Part shown: piece after piece, positions 46,100 through 55,709 of the stretch
Layout: each line of letters opens with the position of its first letter
Numbering within the stretch: the stretch's first letter is position 1
Assembly (NCBI GenBank): GCA_963792855.1
Contig: CAWBXZ010000001.1
Coordinates: forward strand, 326,155-390,154
Length of the DNA: 64,000 bases
Origin: SG8-40 sp963792855
GTDB taxonomy: Bacteria; Pseudomonadota; Gammaproteobacteria; Burkholderiales; Eutrophovitaceae
Direction of reading: 5' to 3'
Notes under the pieces: model-generated
Told to the model about the DNA's origin: nothing
What the model saw: the letters and a program-made list of their open reading frames with translations, nothing else
The model's database searches: none
Program-made: the position numbers and the translations under genes

Positions 46100-46817
46100 C
46101 GAGATAAATCCTTCTGACAGCGTCGTCGTGCACGATCGCTTCCGGCGTGCCTTCGGAAATGATCGTTCCGGCGTCGAGGCACATCACGCGGGTCGAGAAC
46201 CGCATGATTGCGCGCATGATGTGCTCGATCATGATGATTGTGACTCCGCGAGAGTTGATATCCATGATGAGATCGAGCATCTCGTCGACTTCCGCAGCCG
46301 ACAGCCCGGCCATCACTTCGTCGAGAATCAGGATTCTCGGTTGAGTCGCCAGCGCGCGAGCCAGTTCCAGCTCGCGCAGTTCCACCTGGGTCAGCGAACC
46401 CGCGGGCTCGTCGGCCTTGTTCGCCAGATGCATGCGTTTCAGGATCTCCAGCGCCTGCTCGCGCGGCGCGTGTTTCGCGCGCCGCGGCTGGTTGACGGCG
46501 TATTCGATGGCCACGCATACATTGTCGACCACGCTCAGGCTCGCAAACGGTTTTGGCACCTGAAAACTGCGCGCAATGCCCAGCCGCGCACGCCGCCATG
46601 CGGGTACGCGCGTGATGTCGTTTCCGTCGAAATGAATTGCGCCGCTGTCGCCATAGAGCGCTCCGCCGATGCAATTCATCAGCGTGGTCTTGCCCGAACC
46701 GTTGGGACCGATGATGCCGAAGCGTTCCCCCCGGTCGAGATCGAAGCTCACGCCGTCCAGTGCGGTGAAGCCGCCGAAACGTTTGCTGATGTTTTCCACC
46801 CGCAACAATGCGCTCAT
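46092..46817 (-). CDS. livG: LivG-type ABC transporter ATP-binding protein
   Basis: 241 aa from ATG 46817. Walker A GPNGSGKTTLM, signature region LTQVELRELELARAL (degenerate LSGGQ, odd for an ABC ATPase), Walker B ILILDEVMAGL, switch IMIEHIM. The start overlaps the livM-type stop (ATGA). Part of the SBP-H-M-G-F operon. Confidence 0.92.
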   Translation of the reverse strand: MSALLRVENISKRFGGFTALDGVSFDLDRGERFGIIGPNGSGKTTLMNCIGGALYGDSGAIHFDGNDITRVPAWRRARLGIARSFQVPKPFASLSVVDNVCVAIEYAVNQPRRAKHAPREQALEILKRMHLANKADEPAGSLTQVELRELELARALATQPRILILDEVMAGLSAAEVDEMLDLIMDINSRGVTIIMIEHIMRAIMRFSTRVMCLDAGTIISEGTPEAIVHDDAVRRIYLGA

Positions 46818-47794
46818 CCCGGCGCCTTTTTCTTCAGGGCATTTGTCGCAGTCGCCTTGCGCCGAAACAACCCGCGCGCCAGTCCGACCAGGCCCTGCGG
46901 AGCGGCCACCACGAATACGATCAGCACCACGCCGACGATCAGCACGTTGAGCTCGGACGAGATGGTGACGCTGACAACCTGTTCGGCAGTGCCGAGCAGC
47001 AGTGCACCAACGACCGGCCCCGCCCATGTCGCGGTGCCGCCGATCACAGGCATGGCCAGTGCGGCGACTGCGTAGTTGAGGCTGAACACCGATGTCGGTT
47101 CGATGAAACTCAGGTAGAGCGCGTAGGGTGCCCCCGCCATTCCCATCAGCGCACCGGAAATGGTTGCGGCGAGGGTCTTTAGCCGCAGCGTGGGCACGCC
47201 GAGAGACTCTGCGGCAGTTTCATCGTCGCGCAGCGCGCGCAGGCCATGCCCGATCCAGGAAGTCTCGACGTAGCGCGCGATCGCAACCGCGATGATGGCG
47301 AGCAGTGCCATCACGAAGAACAGCCAGCGCATGTAGGAAGCAAAGCCGTCTGGTGTCTCCGGCGGCGCAACCGTCATGCCGCGGGCGCCGCCGACGTAGT
47401 TCCAGTTCAGTACGCAGGTTTCGAGCACCACTGCAATCGCGACGGTGGCAATGGAGAAGAAGATGCCGCGCAGGCGCAATGTCAGCACACCCACCACAAA
47501 GCCCAGTGCGCCGGCCACGCAGGCAGCAGCCAGGATCTGCAAGGGCAGGGACAGCTCCAGTGCCTTGAACAGGGCAGCGGCCGTGTAGGCTCCCACCGCA
47601 AAGAAAGCACCGGCACCAAAATTCACGTAACCGGCGTAACCGCCCATCACGTTCCAGCCGGTCGCCAGGACGATGAACTGCAGCACGACGTAACCGGCAA
47701 AGAAGACATACTCGTTATCGATGACCTGCGTCGCCGTGCCGGCAGCCGCGAGTAACAGCAGGCAGCCCGTGGCGAAGGCAACGTGCCGGCGCAT
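46814..47794 (-). CDS. livM: LivM-type ABC transporter permease
   Basis: 326 aa, multiple membrane helices, with NVMGGYAGYVNFGAGAFFAVG and GGTATWAGPVVGALLLG permease signatures. Ends in a basic tail (RRKATATNALKKK). Sits between livH- and livG-type genes with 3-4 bp spacing or overlap. Confidence 0.93.
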   Translation of the reverse strand: MRRHVAFATGCLLLLAAAGTATQVIDNEYVFFAGYVVLQFIVLATGWNVMGGYAGYVNFGAGAFFAVGAYTAAALFKALELSLPLQILAAACVAGALGFVVGVLTLRLRGIFFSIATVAIAVVLETCVLNWNYVGGARGMTVAPPETPDGFASYMRWLFFVMALLAIIAVAIARYVETSWIGHGLRALRDDETAAESLGVPTLRLKTLAATISGALMGMAGAPYALYLSFIEPTSVFSLNYAVAALAMPVIGGTATWAGPVVGALLLGTAEQVVSVTISSELNVLIVGVVLIVFVVAAPQGLVGLARGLFRRKATATNALKKKAPG

Positions 47795-47797
47795 GCG

Positions 47798-48667
47798 TTA
47801 GCGCCCGAACAGCCCGGACGGGCGCAGTGTGAGAACCAGCAGCAGCAGGCCGAAGCCCACCGCCGGGGCCCAGCTCGCGCCCAGCGAAGTCAGTACCAGG
47901 CTTTCGGCGACGCCGAGAATAATGCCGGCGGCCAGCGTGCCGTGGATGCTGCCGAGGCCTGCAAGAACGACGACGCAAAAGGTGCGGCCGATATAGAGCC
48001 GTCCCAATCCGGGTTCTACCGGGCCCACGATCAGCAGCAGTGCACCCGCGAGCGCGCATGAGGCGGTAGCGATGCCGAACGCCTGTTGCTTGATGCGCAC
48101 CGGATCGGCGCCCATCAGCGCCAGTGCGGTGCGGTCCTGCGCCACGGCGCGGATGGCGCGGCCGGTAAACGTGCGGGACAGGAACTGCGACAACGAAATG
48201 GTCAGCAGCACCGCGACGCCGAAAGCGATCATCAGGCGCACCGGCATGCGCATCTCGCCGAAAGACACACCGGTGCCGATGTAATCGGCCTGCGCCATGC
48301 GTTGATCCACCCCGAAGGCGAGAATCAATGCCACCTCAATGACAAAGGCGAGGCCAAAGAAAAACGCCAGGCCGCGCAATCCGCCTTCGCCGCCATCGGC
48401 CTCGAATACATAGTGGTAGAAGCGGTAGATCGCCAGCCCGAGTGCGAAGAAGACCGGCACCAGCAGCACACCCGCAAGCAACGGGTCCACGCCCAGACCG
48501 CCCAGCAACCAGACCCCGTAGGCACCGAGTACCAGTAACGCCGGGTGGGCGATATGCGGGATGTCCAGCAAACCGAATGCAACCGACAAACCGAGACTCA
48601 CGGCCGCGTAAAAGCAGCCAAGCAACACGCCGGCGATCAGCGCCTCGAATATGAGTTCCGCCGGCAT
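47798..48667 (-). CDS. livH: LivH-type ABC transporter permease
   Basis: 289 aa, about eight membrane helices; conserved ALGLSVAFGLLDIPHIAHPA-like start (read LGLSVAFGLLDIPHIA) and VVLAGLGSIHGTLAAGIILG near the C-terminus. 3 bp upstream of the livM-type gene, 18 bp downstream of the SBP gene. Confidence 0.93.
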   Translation of the reverse strand: MPAELIFEALIAGVLLGCFYAAVSLGLSVAFGLLDIPHIAHPALLVLGAYGVWLLGGLGVDPLLAGVLLVPVFFALGLAIYRFYHYVFEADGGEGGLRGLAFFFGLAFVIEVALILAFGVDQRMAQADYIGTGVSFGEMRMPVRLMIAFGVAVLLTISLSQFLSRTFTGRAIRAVAQDRTALALMGADPVRIKQQAFGIATASCALAGALLLIVGPVEPGLGRLYIGRTFCVVVLAGLGSIHGTLAAGIILGVAESLVLTSLGASWAPAVGFGLLLLVLTLRPSGLFGR

Positions 48668-48685
48668 CGTCGGGGCAGGGTGTGG

Positions 48686-49936
48686 TTAACGCTCTGCGGC
48701 AAACGGGCGAACCTCGCCCGTGCTGAATGCCGCCGGCGCGACGATCACCTGAACGCCGGAGTTGCGGAACTGGTCGATGTCCTGATTGGCGACATTGCGA
48801 AACTGTATGTAGACCACACGCGGTTTGCTCCACTCGCCACCTGGCCCGAACCGGATGTCGCCGACCACGGTTTTCATCTCGTTGCTGCGGATATACTCGG
48901 CGAGCTTGCCGTGGTCCAGGCTGTTGGTAGCCGTCACCGCCTGCGCCAGGATCTGGCCGATGGCATAGCTGTAAGCGGGCAGATAAAAGCCGAGCGGATC
49001 GACACCGGCATCGCCCGCGCGGCTCTGGTAACGGGTCAGAAAATCCTTTACGCCCGGGAAGTTCATCGATTCCTCGGGTGCCCAGAACGTGTAATTCACC
49101 ACGCCGTTGAGCATGGAGCCGAGCGACTCCATCAACGAGCCGTATTGCAGTCCGACCATGCCGCCACCGAAGAGCTTGACCTCCTCACCGACGCCGATCT
49201 CGCCAAGCGCGCGCACGATCGCGGCGGACTCGGACGGGTAGGAGGCGACGAAGACGGCGTCGGGTTTCTTCGAACGGATGGCGCGCATCACCGAAGAAAA
49301 ATCGACAGTGTTCGGCGGATAGTTCTGGTCGTATACCAGTTCCATCGCGTGCCCGGCAATCTGCTCGCGCACGCCGGCTGCCAGCGTCTGCGCGAATTCC
49401 GCATCGGACGCGAGCACGGCAACGGTTTTTGCGCCGAGCTTTTCCGACAGTTCGAGAAACGGCGCCGCCCAGTCGCGGCCCGATGCGACCGGCATATTGT
49501 TGAAATACTTGTCGTGGCCGATGTTCGCGTTGACGTCCAGCGCGAAGTTGCCGATCAGCAGCAGGTCGCGCCGTTTGGCCAGCGGCATGATCGGCGCCGT
49601 AACGTTGGTGCCGTACGGACCGATGAGCAGATCGACCTTGTCGACATCGAGCAGCTTGGTATACAGGCGCGGTGACATCGCCGGGTTGGTCTGGTCGTCG
49701 TAGGCGATCAGTTCGACCTTGCGTCCGAGCAATCCGCCGGCGGCATTGACATCGTCGCGCCACATTTCCAGAGCCACCAGGCCGGACTTGCCGGCGCCAC
49801 TGAGAGGGCCGGTCTGCGCAATCGACAGCCCGACGCGAATCGGCTTGTCGCCTTGTTCACATCCGGACAACGCCGCCACTGCGCCCGCTAGACAGATCGC
49901 CATGCCCAGCAGCATGGCCGTGCGACTACTCGTCAT
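48686..49936 (-). CDS. ABC transporter substrate-binding lipoprotein (LivK/AmiC type)
   Basis: 416 aa from ATG 49936. Lipoprotein signal with lipobox ALSGC; mature type-I binding fold (IRVGLSIAQTGPLSGAGKSG, LLIGPYGTNVTAPIMPL, DAVFVASYPSESAAIVRAL). First gene of the operon that continues with permeases, ATPases, reductase and monooxygenase. Ligand not predictable; the downstream enzymes hint at an aromatic or heterocyclic acid. Confidence 0.92.
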   Translation of the reverse strand: MTSSRTAMLLGMAICLAGAVAALSGCEQGDKPIRVGLSIAQTGPLSGAGKSGLVALEMWRDDVNAAGGLLGRKVELIAYDDQTNPAMSPRLYTKLLDVDKVDLLIGPYGTNVTAPIMPLAKRRDLLLIGNFALDVNANIGHDKYFNNMPVASGRDWAAPFLELSEKLGAKTVAVLASDAEFAQTLAAGVREQIAGHAMELVYDQNYPPNTVDFSSVMRAIRSKKPDAVFVASYPSESAAIVRALGEIGVGEEVKLFGGGMVGLQYGSLMESLGSMLNGVVNYTFWAPEESMNFPGVKDFLTRYQSRAGDAGVDPLGFYLPAYSYAIGQILAQAVTATNSLDHGKLAEYIRSNEMKTVVGDIRFGPGGEWSKPRVVYIQFRNVANQDIDQFRNSGVQVIVAPAAFSTGEVRPFAAER

Positions 49937-50178
49937 CGTTCTCCCCCTCGACTGGCGTATCACGCCGGTTGTGTGTCCGGCACTTGTTTTTCAACCGCAG
50001 TCTGGAAACCCAGATTACCCGATTTCGAAGTTCGGTTCAGCCGTTTTGGTGCGCGACGACGTGTGGGCAGTGCAACAACAGACTGCCTGTCGCCGGAAGG
50101 CGGCACGCGTTGCTGGCCCGGTCGTAGCAGCAATCCATGTTGCGCACACGATCAGTACCGCGGGGCACGAGGCGTGGT

Positions 50179-50454
50179 TCAGTGGATCTTGAAGCCGACG
50201 AAAACCAGCATCAGGGACAGGGCCCAGATGCCCAGACTCGGAATGAGGAGAATCGCTCCGGTAATGCGGGCCCAGAGCCGCTTGCAGAACAAAAGCCAGA
50301 TGCAGGCGCAAACGGCTGCGCCCGGAATCAGGAAGAGGCCAATGTACAAGCCGATTTCGTTTGCGAGAAACGTGTGATGCGATACGCCGTAAATCCAGAC
50401 GGCGCTGGTGATCACGAAAACGGGGAGAGCGGAATAGACGAGGCTACGGGGCAC
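50179..50454 (-). CDS. Small membrane protein of unknown function
   Basis: About 92 aa from GTG 50454 (start uncertain; the frame stays open to 50532, into the end of the GNAT gene). Three hydrophobic helices (LVYSALPVFVITSAVWIYGV, IGLYIGLFLIPGAAVCACIW, ITGAILLIPSLGIWALSLML). No recognisable family. Confidence 0.55.
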   Translation of the reverse strand: MPRSLVYSALPVFVITSAVWIYGVSHHTFLANEIGLYIGLFLIPGAAVCACIWLLFCKRLWARITGAILLIPSLGIWALSLMLVFVGFKIH

Positions 50455-50495
50455 AAGAGAGGAGAGAGGACATGAAGAGATGGCTGGCGCGTTCG

Positions 50496-51029
50496 TTACC
50501 ACAGTTCCGGAACGCGCAGCGACGCAACGCACGACAACCGGACCGTTTGTGCATTGGCTCCGGCCTCGTGCAGCACGTTTGCCAGCCAGCCGAACGGATA
50601 CTTCAGGTCGTAGGGTGGCAGGAAGCTCACAGCCGCGTCTGCGCTGAACCCGAACCGTTCATAAAACTTCGGATCGCCATAGACGAAAAGCACATTGACG
50701 CCTTCTTCAGTGAGCCGCGCGATGCCGCTTTCCACGAGCTTTGAGCCAAACCCGGTCTTGTGATGCTTCGGCTTCACTGCAAGTGGCGCCAGAATGGTGC
50801 CGCGCCACTGCTCGTTCACGTCCGGGAATACGGGGCTGAAAGCGACGTGCCCCACAAGCTCGCCGCGACATTCGGCAACCAGGGAAATCGTTGCCGGGTC
50901 GGATTCTTCACTGAGCAGATTGCCGGCGAGGTCTGCAATCAGCGCGCCTTCACCTTCCGGAAAAGCCTGCAGGTGAACCTCGCGAATGGCGTCGCGATCC
51001 TGGCTCGTCGCCAGTCGAATATGCGTCAC
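50496..51029 (-). CDS. GNAT family N-acetyltransferase (YhbS-like)
   Basis: 177 aa. GNAT fold: IRLATSQDRDAIREVHLQAF, LVGHVAFSPV (beta4), acetyl-CoA loop LAPLAVKPKHHKTGFGSKLV (Q/RxxGxG/A variant), VFVYGDPKFYERFGF. YhbS-like proteins acetylate small molecules or tRNA-related substrates; target unknown. Confidence 0.88.
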   Translation of the reverse strand: MTHIRLATSQDRDAIREVHLQAFPEGEGALIADLAGNLLSEESDPATISLVAECRGELVGHVAFSPVFPDVNEQWRGTILAPLAVKPKHHKTGFGSKLVESGIARLTEEGVNVLFVYGDPKFYERFGFSADAAVSFLPPYDLKYPFGWLANVLHEAGANAQTVRLSCVASLRVPELW

Positions 51030-51118
51030 TGGTCGCGCATGTTTCAGTCTCGAACGGGGGGCATCGCGCCATTATTATCACCGAAGCAGGCAAGATCAAG
51101 AAAGCGAGGGGGCAGGCA

Positions 51119-51493
51119 TCACCTGTTTGCACAAGATCCGATATTGCTTTTCAGTTCGACCATAAGCACGTGCGTCGGCGTATCGCCGGTATTCGTGCCG
51201 ATGTGCGTTTGGGCGTTCGACCACAACACATCACCCTCTTTGAACTGGCGCTGAAGGATCTTGCCGTCAGGAAGGGTAATCGACCGGCTGAACGGGGCGA
51301 ATGCGTACAGAACGAACGCGGGATGATCATGTTGAAGGGTCGCTTGTCCGGGGAGATCCTGATAGTCAAGAACCCGAACACATTCGTTCTCAAAGATCAC
51401 CCGGTATTTGTCGCCGTCGGTTTGCACGGGGTCCTGGGCAAGTGCGCCAGCCGACGCAAGCAGGGCAGGGATCAAAACTCTCTTGAAAGGCAT
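51119..51493 (-). CDS. Exported cupin-like protein
   Basis: 124 aa from ATG 51493 with a short signal (MPFKRVLIPALLASAGALAQ). The mature part reads as one cupin barrel (YRVIFENECVRVLDYQD, LQHDHPAFVLYAF with a metal-type His pair, EGDVLWSNAQTHIGTNTGD). No assigned reaction. Confidence 0.72.
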   Translation of the reverse strand: MPFKRVLIPALLASAGALAQDPVQTDGDKYRVIFENECVRVLDYQDLPGQATLQHDHPAFVLYAFAPFSRSITLPDGKILQRQFKEGDVLWSNAQTHIGTNTGDTPTHVLMVELKSNIGSCANR

Positions 51494-51719
51494 GTTGTCT
51501 CCGAACATTGAAGAAGCGGGGTGCCGCTGCAAGGCGTTTTGATCGGGTCTGCCCAACCCGTGGAAAATCTGGCGGCTCGAGTATACGTCCTGGCGATGCC
51601 AAATCAGGTTACGAGGCCTGGCATCGGCTGTACGTCTGTTGGATCCGTCGCTTTTCCACGGATTAGTTCGAACCGTGCACGGCGTCTTGCAGCGGTTCCC
51701 CGTTTCTCAGGTATGAATC

Positions 51720-52508
51720 CTAGACCGCGTGCCCTAAAAGCTTGCTTAGCCGAGGACGGATTTCGGCGGATCGTATTAACGGGAACTGCTCGAATATCTC
51801 GCGCCGGGTCAATGGCAGTTCTTCTCTTTGCCGCGCCGCAATCACCTGACTCGATTTGCGAGTCGCCACAGATTGGTAATACCGGTTCGTCCGTTCATCA
51901 AAGGCTGTCAAGTCCATGTCGGGCATCGAGAGCATTTCGCCAAACGTTTTTCCTGCCTCGAGCAACTGGAATAGCTGGTAGTCAGGCATATGTGGTTCAG
52001 ACCCCAGAAGATAGGGCGACAACCGGGCAGAGCCCATGATTCGAGACAGGCTGTCCTTTATCCGGAGCATGGAAAGCTTGGCAAATATCGCCGATTCGGC
52101 TTCACACTTGAGCTTCAGCGGATTCGGGAAATATCCGCCGACGACCAGCCAATTGAAAAAAGGTCCACTTACCGAGAACGTGAAGAAGTCATTCAAGGCG
52201 TCTATCTGCGCGCATAATTTCGCGTTATCGCATGGATACAGCTTTCTGCTTTCTGCATGCGTTCGCGCCAGGTATCGACAAATCGCCTGGCTTTCCGACA
52301 CGACGGTGCCGTCTGGTTCGATCAGGGTTGGGATTTTTCCAAGCGGATTGCGTGCTCTATGCGCTTCGGATTGCACCTCTCCAATAAACGGGGAGACGCG
52401 CACATACTCGAAAGGCAGATCCGATTCAATAAGGCACTGCGCAACAAACGAGAAGAATGGCGAGGCCCAGAATCCAAAAAGCGTTCTTTGAGTCGGTTGT
52501 TCTGCCAT
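51720..52508 (-). CDS. Glutathione S-transferase family protein
   Basis: 262 aa from ATG 52508 with GGAAGG upstream. N-terminal thioredoxin-like domain (LFGFWASPFFSFVAQCLIES, NPLGKIPTLIEPDG with the cis-Pro, SESQAICRYLA for glutathione), then a helical C-terminal domain. The usual catalytic Ser/Cys near residue 15 is replaced by ASPFFS, so activity is uncertain. Confidence 0.85.
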   Translation of the reverse strand: MAEQPTQRTLFGFWASPFFSFVAQCLIESDLPFEYVRVSPFIGEVQSEAHRARNPLGKIPTLIEPDGTVVSESQAICRYLARTHAESRKLYPCDNAKLCAQIDALNDFFTFSVSGPFFNWLVVGGYFPNPLKLKCEAESAIFAKLSMLRIKDSLSRIMGSARLSPYLLGSEPHMPDYQLFQLLEAGKTFGEMLSMPDMDLTAFDERTNRYYQSVATRKSSQVIAARQREELPLTRREIFEQFPLIRSAEIRPRLSKLLGHAV

Positions 52509-52715
52509 TGATCCTTCCTTGTAAATATTTGACGCTCGTCCCGCATTCATTGCGATCCTGACGGTTCAGGCTGCCTCGTATTTTCCGGTGGGTATGCGAC
52601 ATAAAAGCGATGGGGCGCCGCGGTGTAAGGGCAAATGTTCCGTGGCCCATGAGGAAACCGCCGGCCCGCGAAGTTCGCAAGGGGCGGCCGGCTCCCCGCC
52701 CGGGGGGAGATGACA

Positions 52716-53069
52716 CTACCCGGCATCGTGCCGCTCGGCCTGCCATGGCCACCGGCCCTCGACCTCGAGGTGCAGCGTCGCGCTGAGAAAGGAACGCATC
52801 AATATGATCAGCCCGAGGATCGCGACATTCTCCAGGGTATCGGCAACGACCACAGTTCGCACGATATCTCCGGCGATCAGAAACTCCAGGCCCAGAATGA
52901 TCGAACGTCCCAATTGTCGCCGGTACGCCGTGTACGCAAGCCCTTCGGGCAGGTTGCGAAATGTACGAATGAACGCGACCGAAGCGATACACGATCCCAC
53001 GACGATGACAAGTACGCCGACGGCCTCGATCGCGTACCCGGAAATGGAGATGATCTCGGTAAATTGCAT
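52716..53069 (-). CDS. DUF1622 family membrane protein
   Basis: 117 aa from ATG 53069. Three hydrophobic segments (ISGYAIEAVGVLVIVVGSCI, LGLEFLIAGDIVRTVV, VAILGLIILMRSFLSATL) in the DUF1622 arrangement. Function unknown. It is 109 bp downstream of the corrected stop of the PNPOx-like gene. Confidence 0.85.
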   Translation of the reverse strand: MQFTEIISISGYAIEAVGVLVIVVGSCIASVAFIRTFRNLPEGLAYTAYRRQLGRSIILGLEFLIAGDIVRTVVVADTLENVAILGLIILMRSFLSATLHLEVEGRWPWQAERHDAG

Positions 53070-53178
53070 TGGTTCGCCTAGTTGGAAAAATCGATAGCGG
53101 TTCGTCTGTCGTTCCGGATGCAACCGCCACTTGGGGCAGCCGGCGGCATCCGGCGATCATCCGCGTTCATATACTCGT

Positions 53179-53794
53179 TCACGATGGGTCGGACGCGTCG
53201 GCGGACGGATCGCCGGGCGGCAAGCACTTCACAAAATGCCGGCATTCTTTTCCACTCCGGCACGGGTGGCGTGTAACCGGCGCACGGCACATACGGTGAT
53301 GCCTCAACCACTTGCATCTTGTGAATGTACCGGGGACAGTTCGGGAATATCGCCTCCGGGCGGATACGCACGATCAGCTGCGCACCTTCAAACTCCGCAA
53401 GCAAGGGATCATTCTCATTCAGGGTGGCGCGGCCGTTCACCCGCAAACGCCTGGGGCTTTCGAAATCGATGAACAGCATCCCGACGTATGGATTCACGAC
53501 GAGGTTGCCAAGGCTCTTGAACATTCCGTTACCGTCGTAGCTTGGGAAAGCGAGCGTCTGCGGGTCGAGCACGCGGACGAACCCGGGCGAGCCGCCCTTG
53601 TACGAGCAATCCGGTCGGCCCCTGGCGTCCGCCGTGGACAGGAAAAACAGCGGCCGGCTCTGGATGAACGCGCGATCGGCATCCGTGAACGAGTCTCGTG
53701 CGAGCACCTCAACCAGCCGGTCGGCGAGTTTGCGTGTGGCAAACCGATCCTGCAGCTGCCGCGAACCGTCGTGGTACATCGGGATGTCTGCCAT
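53179..53794 (-). CDS. Pyridoxamine-5'-phosphate-oxidase-like FMN protein, one-base frameshift near the C-terminus
   Basis: About 204 aa when corrected. Split-barrel flavin fold: ADIPMYHDGSRQLQDRF, FIQSRPLFFLSTADARGRPD, CSYKGGSPGFVRV, SYDGNGMFKSLGNL, FPNCPRYIHKMQ. In the unedited frame, after FCEVL, the protein runs on with a long Arg-rich tail to 53078. Dropping one base at about 53217-53221 gives the usual ending VLPPGDPSADASDPS with a stop at 53179-53181. A flavin reductase/oxidase of unknown substrate. Confidence 0.82.
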
Positions 53795-53918
53795 GGATTC
53801 CTCCTGCGCCGGTTCGCGGCATGGATTATGTTCCGGTTCGGCGGCGCACCAGCAGCGTCCGGCGGAACTAGTGGTGTGTTACGGAAGTTTGTTAAAACGT
53901 GTTCGCGCATCATTGTGG

Positions 53919-54308
53919 CTATCCAACAATTTCAGCGGCAGCAGTCAAAGCCGCCTTGAGAAACAGCGTCTCGGGAATGGCCTCGAACGTGGCGCCTTTT
54001 ACTACAACCGTTCGACACTCTGATTCACCACAAACGGAACAGCAACGGCTGCTTCCGACTTTTGCGCCAAGCCATTCCTCCATCGGTCTGCCCGCGATCC
54101 AGATACGGTTGGATTCAGAAGGATCGGCCTTGAATGTCGTTTCGTCAATTTCCCTGATCTCAAGAGTTGGTTCAACACCCAGAGGGCGGAGCGCCTCCCT
54201 GAGCTTGGTGACGGCCTGCTGCATCTCCGAATGCGTCGCGTTGCAGCGGTCGCAAGTCCTCCCGTCGGGGCTCACCAGTCTTTGCCAGATGATCGGTAAC
54301 GATTTCAT
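53919..54308 (-). CDS. DUF2703 family protein
   Basis: 129 aa (MKSLPIIWQRLVSPDGRTCD). CxxC-type pairs in TCDRCNATHSEM and RCCSVCGESECRT suggest metal or disulphide chemistry. DUF2703 is a small family often near metal or thiol genes; function unknown. Confidence 0.8.
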   Translation of the reverse strand: MKSLPIIWQRLVSPDGRTCDRCNATHSEMQQAVTKLREALRPLGVEPTLEIREIDETTFKADPSESNRIWIAGRPMEEWLGAKVGSSRCCSVCGESECRTVVVKGATFEAIPETLFLKAALTAAAEIVG

Positions 54309-54466
54309 GCCAATGATCCTTTCCGGAGAATCCGGACGATTACAACTTCAACGGATGGAGAGACCCAACCCCCCGGTCAGGTGCGTTTGGGGCGGCGTGC
54401 AGCCTTGCGTCAGCGAACTTGCGCAGCGGGCCATATGTCACTTGCAACATGGTGTTGGCATTCGTT

Positions 54467-55255
54467 TCACCATATATACATGCTGCTTGTTTTGTGCATC
54501 ACCTGGATTTCGTAGCGTTCGATGCAAGCCGATTGGGCCACGCCGTAACAAACGTGAAGCGGCAAAAGATGCTCTTCCCGCGGGTGGCAGTGTCGGGCAC
54601 CGGGCGCTTCAGACCAGTGAACAAGCAAGCGGCGTCGCTCGGCCTCCGACATGCCTTTTGTTTCGCACGTGGTCTGCAACCAGCTTTCAAACGCCTCATT
54701 GTGCTGGTTGTACTCTTCGGCGCCCGGATCGAAAAACGCGCGCAAGTTATGAAACGAAAAACCGGACCCGAGAACCAGAATGTTCTTCCCGGACAGCTTC
54801 GACAGGGCGCGCCCGATATCGACATGCGTCGAGGCGTCCAGTGTGTTTACCAGCGACAACTGGACACAGGGTATATCGGCATCCGGATACATGATCTTCA
54901 GTGGAACAAACAGCCCATGATCAAACCCGCGCGATTCATCCAGTTTGGCCTCAAACCCCGCTTCGTCGAGCAGTCCGTATACCGCTTTTGCCAACGCAGG
55001 TTCCCCGGCGCACGGGTACCCGATCTCGTATGACTCCGGCGGAAAGCCGTAGTAGTCGTAGATCAACGAAGGCCGGGCCGCGGCTGTCAGGGTAGGTAAT
55101 GACGCCTCCCAGTGCGCACTGACGACCAGGATGGCATCGGGTTTCGGGATGCCTGCCGCTATGTTTTTGAGGCACGCGACCAGTTCACGATGCGCCGGGT
55201 CTCCGAGCAGCGGCAGTGGACCGCCTCCGTGGGATATGAATATGGATCTGGGCAT
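54467..55255 (-). CDS. Class III extradiol ring-cleavage dioxygenase (DODA/YgiD type)
   Basis: 262 aa from ATG 55255 (or 55264). LigB-fold markers: FISHGGGPLPLL with metal His, VVSAHWEA with the second His, RGFDHGLFVPL with the active-site His, and AEEYNQHNEAFESWLQ near the C-terminus. Relatives cleave catecholic substrates such as DOPA with non-haem metal. Single gene. Confidence 0.88.
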   Translation of the reverse strand: MPRSIFISHGGGPLPLLGDPAHRELVACLKNIAAGIPKPDAILVVSAHWEASLPTLTAAARPSLIYDYYGFPPESYEIGYPCAGEPALAKAVYGLLDEAGFEAKLDESRGFDHGLFVPLKIMYPDADIPCVQLSLVNTLDASTHVDIGRALSKLSGKNILVLGSGFSFHNLRAFFDPGAEEYNQHNEAFESWLQTTCETKGMSEAERRRLLVHWSEAPGARHCHPREEHLLPLHVCYGVAQSACIERYEIQVMHKTSSMYIW

Positions 55256-55323
55256 GGGGTTCATCGAATTCCTCGCTCCGGGCGCCGGCGTTGAAGGTAA
55301 CAGGCTGGCCGTCGGCCGCAGTG

Positions 55324-55669
55324 TCAGGGATTGGCCAGCAACCTGGCGTAGATTGTCTTTCGTTCGGCATCGGATTGTGAACCATCCCAACGGGGAAACA
55401 GGCTGAAGTAATAGAGCCTTTCGTTCATGGTCATGCCCCCGATTCCGCGTATCGCATTGTCCCTGAACCGGGACCACAAATCATGGACTTTGTTGTGGTC
55501 GGCCGTGCTGGCGATCCACGTCTTGCCAATGTAGCGCTCGACTGCACATTCCAGTTCTTGCACGTTCGACTGGTCATCTTTCCAGCGACGACAGAAGGTC
55601 TGAAAGCTTGAGCGCGACAGGATCGCCAGATGCTTTCCTCATTGCGGCAGCAAGCGCATCGAGATTCAT
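55324..55669 (-). pseudogene. Small conserved hypothetical protein, split by a one-base frameshift
   Basis: Start ATG 55669 (MNLDALAAAMRKASGDPVAL). The first frame stops at 55574 after SSLER; the next frame continues KDDQSNVQELECAVERYIGK to ARLLANP at 55324. Removing one base at about 55586-55592 gives LSDLLSRWKDDQ and one protein of about 114 aa. I do not recognise the family. It lies 40 bp downstream of the alpha/beta hydrolase gene and is probably cotranscribed. Confidence 0.6.
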
Positions 55670-55709
55670 TGGAAACCCCAAACTTTGGGTCAGGAGGCAT
55701 ACGGCACAA

